From: Thermoflexus hugenholtzii JAD2
GTDB taxonomy: Bacteria; Chloroflexota; Anaerolineae; Thermoflexales; Thermoflexaceae
Direction of reading: 5' to 3'
Assembly (NCBI RefSeq): GCF_900187885.1
Contig: NZ_FYEK01000071.1
Location: forward strand, 28,797 to 92,796
Length of the DNA stretch: 64,000 nt
Positions within the stretch are counted from its first letter, which is position 1; each line of letters starts with the position of its first letter. A program made the position numbers and the translations under genes. Shown piece after piece: positions 34,031 to 41,742 of this stretch. The notes under the pieces are model-generated. The model had not been told where the DNA came from. It searched no databases and saw only the letters and a list, made by a program, of their open reading frames with translations.

Positions 34031-34488
34031 TGCGGGGATGGGTCTATTCGGGCGAGCTTGGCACGGACGAGCTCGCGCAGCTCATCGAGCGGCTTCCTAA
34101 GCGTGTGATCCTGAGCTGGGAGCTTGCGCGGCTGGATTTTCCGAAGGGTCTGGAGCTTCGCGATGCCGGGTGCGCATTTAACCGTGAGGCGGAAATCCGC
34201 TGGGAGAAGATCGCCGAAAGGCGCTGTCGGGTTTGGGTCCTGAGCGACAGCGAGCGCAACGACCTGCCCGATACCCTCAAGTCCGTCGATGGCGACTGGG
34301 AGATCTCGGAATGCGAGACCCGGCTGATCAATCTGGAGGACAAGCGATTTGCGCCACAGTTCGATCTGTACCCAGTGGCAAACAGACCAGAAGCCCAGCT
34401 GATGTGCCGGGTGTTTTATCGGGATAAGATCGCAACCTTTGTGAGCCCGCGGGAGGTGAAGACCGATGCCCAGGAATCCGAATGCTGA
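34027..34488 (+). CDS. Type III-D associated Csx19-like protein
   Basis: A 153-residue, strand-rich protein between two Csm3-like genes. This is the usual place of Csx19 (TIGR03984 family) in III-D operons. PKRVILSWELARLDFPKG and the ISECETRLINLEDKRFAPQF stretch fit that family by pattern, but I cannot align it. It has no catalytic motif that I can see, and the function of Csx19 inside the complex is not established beyond a structural role. It overlaps the next gene by 23 bases. Confidence 0.55.
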   Translation: MMRGWVYSGELGTDELAQLIERLPKRVILSWELARLDFPKGLELRDAGCAFNREAEIRWEKIAERRCRVWVLSDSERNDLPDTLKSVDGDWEISECETRLINLEDKRFAPQFDLYPVANRPEAQLMCRVFYRDKIATFVSPREVKTDAQESEC

Positions 34489-35455
34489 GCCAAAGCCCTT
34501 TGTGTTGGTAGAGATCCCCAAGGAGGCACCAGACCCCCGACCGGTGGCAACGCACGAGAAGTTCGCGGGGCTTACCGGGCGGCTGGAGATCTCCTTCACG
34601 GTGGTCTCGGAGTATCTCTTCGTGGGCTCCGGTTCCTATGAATTCGACCCAAACCATAGAAATCAGCGCCCCGACGTGTGGTACACCTTCTACCGCCGAA
34701 ACGGTCAGCTCTGCGTGCCGGGCACCAGCCTCAAAGGCGCCATCCGAGCGATTGTAGAGGCAATTTCCAACTCATGTGTCTCGCAACGGCATCGTAGGGA
34801 AAACTTGCGTTCCAGTCATCATCAGCCCTGCCGGTTTCGCGACATTGGAAGCCGGCTCTGTCCCGCTTGTCGCCTTTTCGGGACAACCGGCTACCGAGGG
34901 CGCGTGCATTTCACCGACTTCCTGCCCCAAGGGGAGATAAAACCCGAGATCGTCAAAATCGGCGAGCTCTGGGAACCCAAGCGCTATGATCCGACAAAGC
35001 GTCGCTTCTACGAGCGCAAGACCTTTCAGCCGGTAGGAAGTCTCGCTCCCCAGCAGGGCTTTCGCTTTGTCGAAGCGGTGCAGAAAGATTCGAAGTTTCA
35101 CGGAGCCCTCCTGTTTGAGAACCTGAGTGAAGCAGAGTTGGGGCTTCTCCTGCATGCGCTGGGATGGGAGCCCGAAGCGAACGGGTACAGAACGGCTTTT
35201 ACCCCCAAGCTGGGCGGCGCCAAGCCCCGGTGCTTTGGTTCAGTGGAGTTCCGCCCGGTGCGGCTGCGGCTCTGGAGCGGAGGTGTGAAGGGCTTGCTGG
35301 CTCCCCGGGAAGTGCAGGGCAAAGACCTGCTTCCGCTCCTTTCCCGGTATCTGCAGGTATGCCGGGATAGTCGGTTGCTTCATGAACCGTCGTGTGCTGC
35401 CTTGAAGGAAGGTTTGAAACCCAAGAGCGAGCGGTGTCCTCGGGAGGTGTACTGA
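34466..35455 (+). CDS. Csm3/Csm5-like RAMP protein, fourth copy
   Basis: A 329-residue RAMP protein with an extra N-terminal arm of about 40 residues. FVGSGSYEF begins the fold, and RPDVWYTF holds a candidate loop Asp at residue 70. CVPGTSLKGAIRAIVE is the RNA-contact motif. A His/Cys-rich segment (SHHQPCRFRDIGSRLCPACR) comes before LFGTTGYRGRVHFTDF, and GGAKPRCFGSVEF is the glycine loop. It is the last RAMP of the operon, consistent with a Csm5-like cap. The stop overlaps the next ATG by one base. Confidence 0.8.
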   Translation: MPRNPNAEPKPFVLVEIPKEAPDPRPVATHEKFAGLTGRLEISFTVVSEYLFVGSGSYEFDPNHRNQRPDVWYTFYRRNGQLCVPGTSLKGAIRAIVEAISNSCVSQRHRRENLRSSHHQPCRFRDIGSRLCPACRLFGTTGYRGRVHFTDFLPQGEIKPEIVKIGELWEPKRYDPTKRRFYERKTFQPVGSLAPQQGFRFVEAVQKDSKFHGALLFENLSEAELGLLLHALGWEPEANGYRTAFTPKLGGAKPRCFGSVEFRPVRLRLWSGGVKGLLAPREVQGKDLLPLLSRYLQVCRDSRLLHEPSCAALKEGLKPKSERCPREVY

Positions 35456-35748
35456 TGACGACGGATGAGAAGGTAGAACTTGCGCAAAAAATCGCGGGGA
35501 AGCTGGTTGGTATTACCCCCTCTGAGTGGTCCAAATGGTGCTTATATGCTCAGGAGAAGGGGCTAGAGAAGGCGATTCAACTTGCTCGGGTTATGCAACA
35601 ATCAGCTTCTTTAAGACCAGGCCCCAAACAGGCTTATCGCACTATCAGCCAGGTTATACCTGCTTTTCAGAAAGAATTAGAGTCATTGCCTCCCAACGCA
35701 CTGATGGAGGTCCTGGGTTATGTACGCCAAGCTGTTATCGCCCGCTAA
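35455..35748 (+). CDS. Small helical protein preceding the PIN gene, 97 aa
   Basis: A 97-residue helical protein (EKVELAQKIAGKLVGITPSE, then KGLEKAIQLARVMQQ and LPPNALMEVLGYVRQAV). No family recognised and no DNA-binding motif typical of VapB/MazE is visible. It begins on the stop of the preceding RAMP gene and overlaps the PIN gene by 29 bases, an arrangement like an antitoxin-toxin pair. It could be an antitoxin, a PIN partner, or a second small-subunit-like protein of the complex. Confidence 0.6.
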   Translation: MTTDEKVELAQKIAGKLVGITPSEWSKWCLYAQEKGLEKAIQLARVMQQSASLRPGPKQAYRTISQVIPAFQKELESLPPNALMEVLGYVRQAVIAR

Positions 35749-36235
35749 GCAATCACTCTCGGACAAAGTTTTAGTTGATAGCACGATATTTATAGATTAT
35801 GATCGTTACTGCGAAGTAGCAATATCATGGTGGGAGGAAACTGTGTCAAGTGGAGTGAAAATATTTCTTTCAGAGATTTCCTTAATGGAAGTATACAAAG
35901 GAATCGCGCGTTCATCTCGCTCAAGAGGTGAAAAGCTCGCGGAATTCGAAACAAGAATTACGAAAATGAAAAAAGAAAGGAAAATACATCGTATTCTCCC
36001 TATTAATTCTTCGGTATTCCGGAAAGCTCGCGAATTGCTGAAGGACTATTGCTTGAGACATACCCCGCCACAGTGTAGAGGAAGAATGGAAGCTTTAATA
36101 TGCGACATGTTGATTGCTGCTACAGCTCTGTTGAATAGCCTTCCGGTTGTAACGTTAAATGACGAGGACTTCGAGTGGATAAAAAGTCATGGACTGCAGG
36201 TCATAAAACCCTACGAGCCTGAGGAGGTGCCATGA
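35720..36235 (+). CDS. PIN-domain ribonuclease embedded in the type III-D operon
   Basis: A 171-residue PIN protein. The acidic site reads VLVDSTIFIDY (D20), SEISLMEVYKG (E57), CDMLIAATAL (D129) and TLNDEDFEWI (D148/D150), the full VapC-type set for metal-dependent RNA cleavage. Its DNA is clearly more AT-rich than the RAMP genes. It lies between the last RAMP and a CARF protein, and its stop overlaps the CARF ATG as ATGA, so it is translated as part of the CRISPR operon. It may be a toxin-antitoxin addiction module, or an ancillary nuclease of the interference response. Confidence 0.85.
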   Translation: MYAKLLSPAKQSLSDKVLVDSTIFIDYDRYCEVAISWWEETVSSGVKIFLSEISLMEVYKGIARSSRSRGEKLAEFETRITKMKKERKIHRILPINSSVFRKARELLKDYCLRHTPPQCRGRMEALICDMLIAATALLNSLPVVTLNDEDFEWIKSHGLQVIKPYEPEEVP

Positions 36236-37230
36236 AGAAAGTCCTTCTCGCCACGCTGGGAGAAGCCCCGGCGGTCGTCACGGAAGCCATTGACCGCCTG
36301 CAGGCGGACGGTGTCGCCATTGATTTCGTGGTCATTTTGACAACCAAAGACACCTATGCCCAGAGCGCCCTTCACCTTTTATCTGAACACATGCCAGCTT
36401 ACTACGGCGGGAAGGTAACGCTTCTGGATGCCCGCATTCTGGAAGCCTTCTACGACGTGGACTCCGATACGGCTGCGCTGGAGTTCATGAACCATGCCTG
36501 CGCCGCCCTGAGGGACTACCGCAAGAAGGGCTGGGAAGTCTACGCTTGCATCGCCGGCGGGCGCAAGGCGATGTCAGCGCTGCTGGCATTGGCCGTCCAG
36601 TTCTACGGTGCTCAGCGCCTCTTCCACGTGCTCGTCGAAGACCCGGTGCTGGAGGAAGAGGGGCATATTCTCAAGCTCCAGAACATGAAAGACCAGAGCC
36701 GCGTGCTTCATCCGCCTATCGAGCAGATCAAGCTGGTGAATTTGCCCTTCATCGGGCTTTTCCCACTTTTAGGGGACATCATTTCCGGGCTGAAGGGCCG
36801 ATCGGTGCGTTCTGAGGTCAAGCAGCTTCTTGAGCAAAACGGCTTGCTTGATGTTGATGCTGGCATCCCGACTCCCCTGGGGCAGATGGTCTTGCAGGTG
36901 CTGGAGAGCGTGGAAGCCTTGCCTGAACCCCGTGCAGGCGAATGTGAGAAGAGCCTGGCGCGCAAGGAGCCGAAGGAAGCTGAGGAAACCCAAAAGTGGG
37001 CGGATCGCCTGGCTAACCGCTTTCTGTTTATCGAACGCATTGAAGACATCGGCTGGCGGGAGGGCCAGCCCAAAGTCAGGGCAGAACCGCCGAACACGCT
37101 CTTTGTCTTCTTGCCAGGGCGAAGGGTCCGCGGGATCGGCTTTCGGCTCACGACCACTGCACAAACTCCCGGTCAATTGGAGCGCGCCCGCCAAGAAATC
37201 GAGCGCTGGATCGATAAAGAGGTACGCTGA
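36232..37230 (+). CDS. CARF-domain protein with a C-terminal strand-rich domain
   Basis: A 332-residue protein. The CARF fold (about 1-155) starts KKVLLATLGEAPAVVTEAID and has the ligand loop CIAGGRKAMSALLALAVQFY with HVLVEDP, the Cas_NE0113-like type. A winged-helix-like middle (SVRSEVKQLLEQNGLL) is followed by a 70-residue strand-rich domain (NRFLFIERIEDIGWREGQPK, RVRGIGFRLTT). The architecture resembles Cami1-type CARF-RelE mRNA interferases, but I cannot see RelE catalytic residues with certainty, so the effector domain stays unnamed. No HEPN R-x4-6-H motif is present. A fragment homologous to its last 60 residues follows directly downstream. Confidence 0.75.
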   Translation: MKKVLLATLGEAPAVVTEAIDRLQADGVAIDFVVILTTKDTYAQSALHLLSEHMPAYYGGKVTLLDARILEAFYDVDSDTAALEFMNHACAALRDYRKKGWEVYACIAGGRKAMSALLALAVQFYGAQRLFHVLVEDPVLEEEGHILKLQNMKDQSRVLHPPIEQIKLVNLPFIGLFPLLGDIISGLKGRSVRSEVKQLLEQNGLLDVDAGIPTPLGQMVLQVLESVEALPEPRAGECEKSLARKEPKEAEETQKWADRLANRFLFIERIEDIGWREGQPKVRAEPPNTLFVFLPGRRVRGIGFRLTTTAQTPGQLERARQEIERWIDKEVR

Positions 37231-37436
37231 TAGGAGAAGAGTGGCGCAAGGGAGAACCGGTCGTTCGAGCTCAGCCGCCGAATGCGCTGATCGCAGGGGT
37301 CCGATTGCACATCGATATCTTGTTCCGCCTCCGGCTCGTCATCGCCACCAGCCCGGGCCAGCTGGAGGCGATCCGCCGGTATGTGGGACGCTCCATCTGT
37401 CGCGGGGAGGATAGGCCATGGGGGTCTACCACCTGA
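37229..37436 (+). pseudogene. Remnant of a second CARF-protein C-terminal domain
   Basis: In the frame starting one base before the CARF stop, the DNA reads EEWRKGEPVVRAQPPNALI, later VIATSPGQLEAIRRYVG, and then hits a stop inside the next gene. This parallels the upstream protein end, GWREGQPKVRAEPPNTLF and TTAQTPGQLERARQEIE, at matching spacing. It has no start codon or Shine-Dalgarno. It is the tail of a duplicated or recombined CARF gene. Confidence 0.65.
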
Positions 37437-38386
37437 TGGGCCTGGGGCTTTCCCCGGGCACGGTGATCGGGCCGTTGACCTACCTGGCCCACCGCTACCA
37501 GCGATGGAACCACGAGGATCAGGCCTTCTTCGCTGGGTCCGGCGAGGCCGCTCCGCGCCAGGCGGATCAAAAAGTGGGGGACATCCAGGCCCTCGTGCTC
37601 TTCACCACCCGCGAGATCCTCCAAGGCGACCGCCCCTCCCTCGAATACATCGAGAACCCGCCCGGTCGCGTGGCACAGGAGCCGCTGCAGGAAGGCGGGC
37701 CGATGAAAGAGGTGCTGCGCACGCACCTGCGCCGGGAATGGCCGGCCATCGCCGGCGGACGCACGGAGGGAACGGTGTTCTGGTGCGAGGTGGACCGTCG
37801 GGATATCCGCACGACCTATGAGCGCGTGGCCCGGGTGGTGGCCGCCCTGGCCGGGGTCGGCGGCCAGGGGAAGGAGATGTGGATCAACCTGACCGGCGGC
37901 AACAACGTCATGAACTTCGCCCTGGAGCTGGCTGCCATCCTCTCCGGAGACGTGGCCCGTCTTTACTACGTCCAGGCCGCCGATGAGCGGGCGGAGAAAT
38001 GCCTCCGCTTCACTGCTGAGGACGGCTACTGGGTGGATCTGCCCATCCTCCCCCTGGGCCTGGGACGGCTCCGCCGGGCCATCCTCGAGGTTCTGACAGC
38101 ACACGGGCCGCTTCCCCTGGAAGACCTTTACGCCCGCCTTCGAAACGAATACTGGGATCTGAGCCGGGGCCTGGACGCGCCGGAAACCCTGCGACGGGAG
38201 CATCTAACGCCGCTCTGGAAGGGACGGTTCATCCAGGAGACCGCGCAGGGCTACGCCATCGGCCCCCAATGGGAGCTGATCCAGCCTTACCTGCAAACCC
38301 TGGAGGAAGCGCGCGCCGAAGGACGGACCATCGAACAGCTGTGCGAGAAGGAGCCCTGGATCGAGCAGGAGGTGATCCACTTCTGA
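37418..38386 (+). CDS. CARF-like protein with C-terminal winged helix
   Basis: A 322-residue protein. The CARF-like N-terminal 210 residues hold YHLMGLGLSPGTVIGPLTYL at the first strand and the ligand-loop-like MWINLTGGNNVMNFALELAA, equivalent to the NLTGG motif of Csm6/Csx1 CARF domains. The C-terminal 110 residues (LGRLRRAILEVLTAHGPLPLEDLYARLR) look like a winged helix. No HEPN or other nuclease motif is seen. It has a good GGGGAGG Shine-Dalgarno and lies between the III-D operon and the I-B genes. A cyclic-oligoadenylate-responsive regulator is the likely role. Confidence 0.65.
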   Translation: MGVYHLMGLGLSPGTVIGPLTYLAHRYQRWNHEDQAFFAGSGEAAPRQADQKVGDIQALVLFTTREILQGDRPSLEYIENPPGRVAQEPLQEGGPMKEVLRTHLRREWPAIAGGRTEGTVFWCEVDRRDIRTTYERVARVVAALAGVGGQGKEMWINLTGGNNVMNFALELAAILSGDVARLYYVQAADERAEKCLRFTAEDGYWVDLPILPLGLGRLRRAILEVLTAHGPLPLEDLYARLRNEYWDLSRGLDAPETLRREHLTPLWKGRFIQETAQGYAIGPQWELIQPYLQTLEEARAEGRTIEQLCEKEPWIEQEVIHF

Positions 38387-38441
38387 TAGAGAAAGCCAGG
38401 ATTCGAGAAAGAGCAGGCCCACCGGCTTGTGGAGGAAGGGC

Positions 38442-39965
38442 ATGAAAGGGCGTAAAGCGATGACCCATGCTTCTCCCGGGACCATCCGTCTTTCCCTCGA
38501 TCGACCCACCAGCAACTTCTGGGTGGATACAGGGCTCGTTGTGCTCCTGGGGCACTTCGGCGAAGGGGAACACCCGATAGATGAAGTCCTGGAATGGCTT
38601 CAGGGCCGGCTCCTTCAACCCACAGGCAATAAGGGGTTGTATTACGACAAGGCAACGGGGGAGATCCGAGAATATGACAAGATGAACTGGGTCTACCCGA
38701 CAAACCTCTTCATTAAAGTATCCGGACAGGCGCCCAAAATCAAAATCGATGGACAAGACTACTTTGAGCACCCGCCCAGGTTCGAACTCAGCCTCAAGCT
38801 CAGCAAAAAGCCGGATATCTGTGACATCTGCGGCGACAACGCTCCGCTAACGAACGCCGCCATGTGGATGTATCCCTTCGTGGTGGATCCCCAGAAGTTC
38901 GGCACGTTCTACCCGGGAACAAAGCGAGGCCTGCAGCTGTGCGCCCGCTGCGCCCTGGCGGGGCTGGCCGGATACCTGGGCTGGTTGTGGAAGGCCCAGA
39001 GGAACGTCCTCCACTTCTTCATCTTCCACTCCAGCTTAAGGGAACTGAAGCGGCTTCACGAGGAGATCCTGGAGCCCCTTCGCGTGGGTGGCGGGCGGGG
39101 CGGGACAGCGCCGGTCGCCTTCGCCGGCCCCTATCTGCACGAGACCGCATGGGGTCTCCTGCTGGCCCTCTTCTCTCACGTGCGGCAGTCCGATCAGCTC
39201 TCCCTCGAGGCTCGACAGCTGCTGGCCTCACTGCTGGGGGCCGTCGGGGCCGATCCACCTCCTGCTCCCATCACCCTTTACGCGGTGATGGGCACGCCCG
39301 GACAGGCCTTCAGTATGAAGGCCATGCGGGAGTTCTCCAGGCTGCACCGGCTCTATCGACTCTATGAGAGCTGGATCGAACATCTGCGAGCGACCGGCAT
39401 AGAGACTGTCAGGCCCCACCAGCGCCTCGTGGACATCTTCCGACAGTTCGAAGCCCAGCAGGGGCAGGACCTGGAGACGATCTGGAGGGATCGGATCTCG
39501 TGGGCCATCCTGGAGTTCAACGATCCCTCGCCCTTCGTGGAGCAGTTCCTGTATGAGGCCCGCGCCCGGGAGAAGAACCCTCGACCGCTGATATGGGGAA
39601 CGATAGAGATCCTGAACCACTACCTGAAGGAGGTGTTTGACATGGATGAGCAATTCCAGCGCACGCTGGCCGGATTCGGACACTCCCTGGGGTCGGCTGC
39701 GGAGCAGCATAACGAGATGGGGCTGCTGTATGCCCTGCGCAACGCCAAGAACCCGGAGGATTTCTACCGGGTTCTCAACGATATCCAGTTCCGGCTTCAG
39801 CTCACCATCCCGGAGGCTCTCCTGCGCATCGAACGCGGCGAGCGCATCGCCGGCGTCCCATGGGTGCGGGTGAAGACATTGCTCTCAATTTACGCGATGA
39901 ACGCTTTCCTTCGTAAAAGGGTTCCGCAGCAGGAGCCATCTCAGAGCAAGGAGGCCCAACCATGA
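38442..39965 (+). CDS. cas8: Type I-B Cascade large subunit Cas8 (Cst1-like)
   Basis: A 507-residue protein. CDICGDNAPLTNAAM and LCARCALAGLAGY form the central zinc finger of Cas8b/Cst1 proteins. The rest is mainly helical and lacks other motifs, as is normal for this fast-evolving subunit, which recognises the PAM and opens target DNA. Gene order cas8-cas7-cas5-cas3 agrees with the Cst (Tneap) branch of I-B. ATG 38442 follows GGAGGAA. The stop overlaps the cas7 ATG as ATGA. Confidence 0.85.
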   Translation: MKGRKAMTHASPGTIRLSLDRPTSNFWVDTGLVVLLGHFGEGEHPIDEVLEWLQGRLLQPTGNKGLYYDKATGEIREYDKMNWVYPTNLFIKVSGQAPKIKIDGQDYFEHPPRFELSLKLSKKPDICDICGDNAPLTNAAMWMYPFVVDPQKFGTFYPGTKRGLQLCARCALAGLAGYLGWLWKAQRNVLHFFIFHSSLRELKRLHEEILEPLRVGGGRGGTAPVAFAGPYLHETAWGLLLALFSHVRQSDQLSLEARQLLASLLGAVGADPPPAPITLYAVMGTPGQAFSMKAMREFSRLHRLYRLYESWIEHLRATGIETVRPHQRLVDIFRQFEAQQGQDLETIWRDRISWAILEFNDPSPFVEQFLYEARAREKNPRPLIWGTIEILNHYLKEVFDMDEQFQRTLAGFGHSLGSAAEQHNEMGLLYALRNAKNPEDFYRVLNDIQFRLQLTIPEALLRIERGERIAGVPWVRVKTLLSIYAMNAFLRKRVPQQEPSQSKEAQP

Positions 39966-41017
39966 GCAAGGCCCTCGTCATCGGTTATCTGGCCAAAGTC
40001 TCAGCGGCCAATGTGAATGCTTCCCACACGGAAGGCAATGTGGTCGTCACCAAGAAGGTGACGCTGCCCGACGGAAGCACGATTCCCTACATCTCCGGGC
40101 AGGCGATCCGGCGGATGCTCCGGGATCGCCTGGAGGAGCTTGGATACCCGCTCTCGGAACCATTCGCCCAGGTGAGCGGGCAGGAGGTCACGCCGCCCGT
40201 GCGCCCCTGGGAGTTCATCGACGAGGATCTGTTCGGCTACCTGGATCCCTCCGGCGGACGACGGCGCACCTCTCCGGTACGCGTGTCGGCAGCAGTGGGG
40301 CTCTTTCCCTTCCAGGGCGACCGAGACCTCGGCACCCGCTCCTTCGAGCGCTTCGGACAGGCGATGGCCGCCGGTGGCAACATGTTCGAGACCGAGCTCT
40401 ACGCCAACCTCTTCAAGGGCACAATCCTCGTGGAGCTGGACCGGGTAGGAAAATGGAGGAGCCGGTATGAGCTGATTCAGCCGAGCTCTAAAGAGAAAGA
40501 GTCCGATCGAGAGAAGGAGGAAAAGAATCGGGATGAGCAAAAGAAACATGAATTACAGGGGAACGCATTAGTTAGGATCCAAGATTTATCCCCTCCGTTA
40601 AGGGGATTCTTGGCAGAACTGATTCCTCAGGAAAAGCAAAGGCGCCTGCAGACGCTCCTGGAAGCCCTCAACCTCCTCTGGGGAGGGGGACGCACGGCGC
40701 GGATGCTGGCCGATCTTTCGCCGAAGTTCTTCGCTTATGCCCGGCTGAGGGTGAAACATCCTGTCTTCCTGGAAGCAATGGTCGCACACTATGAGGACGG
40801 CCGATACCTCCTGGACCAGGTCCCGCTGAAAAACGCGCTGGAGAGGTTCGCCCCCTATCGGGAGCGCGTGATCTTCGGCGTGGAGCCCGGGATCTTCGGG
40901 AACGAGGAGGAAATCCGGCAGGCCCTCCAACCCTATGGAGAGGTCCTCTCTGTCCATCATGCTCTGAAGAAAGCCCAGGAGGATGTGAGCCAGCTATGGA
41001 ACGGATCCTCGTCGTGA
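39962..41017 (+). CDS. cas7: Cascade backbone Cas7 (Cst2/DevR-like)
   Basis: A 351-residue Cas7 of the DevR/Cst2 family that wraps the crRNA spacer. VIGYLAKVSAANVNASHTEG and YISGQAIRRMLRDRLEELG match the start of DevR-type proteins, and RRTSPVRVSAAVGLFPFQGD the following thumb region. A lysine/glutamate-rich insertion of about 30 residues (KEKESDREKEEKNRDEQKKH) near residue 180 is unusual and probably a flexible loop. It overlaps cas5 by 22 bases. Confidence 0.9.
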   Translation: MSKALVIGYLAKVSAANVNASHTEGNVVVTKKVTLPDGSTIPYISGQAIRRMLRDRLEELGYPLSEPFAQVSGQEVTPPVRPWEFIDEDLFGYLDPSGGRRRTSPVRVSAAVGLFPFQGDRDLGTRSFERFGQAMAAGGNMFETELYANLFKGTILVELDRVGKWRSRYELIQPSSKEKESDREKEEKNRDEQKKHELQGNALVRIQDLSPPLRGFLAELIPQEKQRRLQTLLEALNLLWGGGRTARMLADLSPKFFAYARLRVKHPVFLEAMVAHYEDGRYLLDQVPLKNALERFAPYRERVIFGVEPGIFGNEEEIRQALQPYGEVLSVHHALKKAQEDVSQLWNGSSS

Positions 41018-41742
41018 TGGTTCGGGCGCCGGTGGTCTCCTTCCGGCGCCCGATGGATCACAACTATCAGCGAACGCTCCCCATGCCACCGCCGACGACG
41101 CTCCTGGGCATCGCCGGGGCAGCGCTGGGGCTCTCGGATCGGGAGCTATGGGCGCAGGATAGCCCGATGCGGGATCTCCGGGTCTCGGTCTGGATCGAGG
41201 GAGAGACCGGCCGCGCCTATGATATGTGGACCGTTCTTAAGATCAAGGGCGGCAGGATCGCCGAGCGCTCTCCGTATTTCCGCGAGCTGCTTTTTTTCGC
41301 CGATTACACCCTCCTCTATGGCGGGAGGGAGGAGCTCCTGCGCCGTCTGGAACGGGCCTTCCAGGATCCCGTTTATGCACTCTCCCTCGGTCGCGAGGAT
41401 GAGCTGATGCTCATCGAGGATATCCGGTGGGGAGAGGCCGCGCCCGGGGAGCCCCGATTCCGGGGAACAGTCCTGCCGGTGGATCTGCGCCAGACGCCCG
41501 GCGCCCGGCCTATCCTCACGCCCGGCGCTTCCTTCGAGCCGCCGGTGGTGGAGACGCTTCCCCTACGCTTCCGGGTGGACACAAAGGGCATTCGACATCC
41601 TGAATCCTCCATCCCTCTCACGTTCCTTCCGTTAAGCCTGGAGCTCGAGGTTCCCGGCATGCCAGCGCTTCAATGGGAGGGGAGGAATTTCACATGGCTG
41701 AACTCCTCGCCAAGCCCGACGTCCCGCTCCTCTTCCACTTAG
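40996..41742 (+). CDS. cas5: Cascade subunit Cas5 (Cas5t-like)
   Basis: A 248-residue RAMP protein that binds the crRNA 5' handle. RILVVMVRAPVVSFRRPMDH and LPMPPPTTLLGIAGAALGL are the Cas5t/Cas5h start, and EDELMLIEDIRW and PLSLELEVP lie later. The last 49 bases overlap cas3, so the C-terminal 16 residues are low-complexity (SSPSPTSRSSST). It is coupled to both neighbours. Confidence 0.88.
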   Translation: MERILVVMVRAPVVSFRRPMDHNYQRTLPMPPPTTLLGIAGAALGLSDRELWAQDSPMRDLRVSVWIEGETGRAYDMWTVLKIKGGRIAERSPYFRELLFFADYTLLYGGREELLRRLERAFQDPVYALSLGREDELMLIEDIRWGEAAPGEPRFRGTVLPVDLRQTPGARPILTPGASFEPPVVETLPLRFRVDTKGIRHPESSIPLTFLPLSLELEVPGMPALQWEGRNFTWLNSSPSPTSRSSST

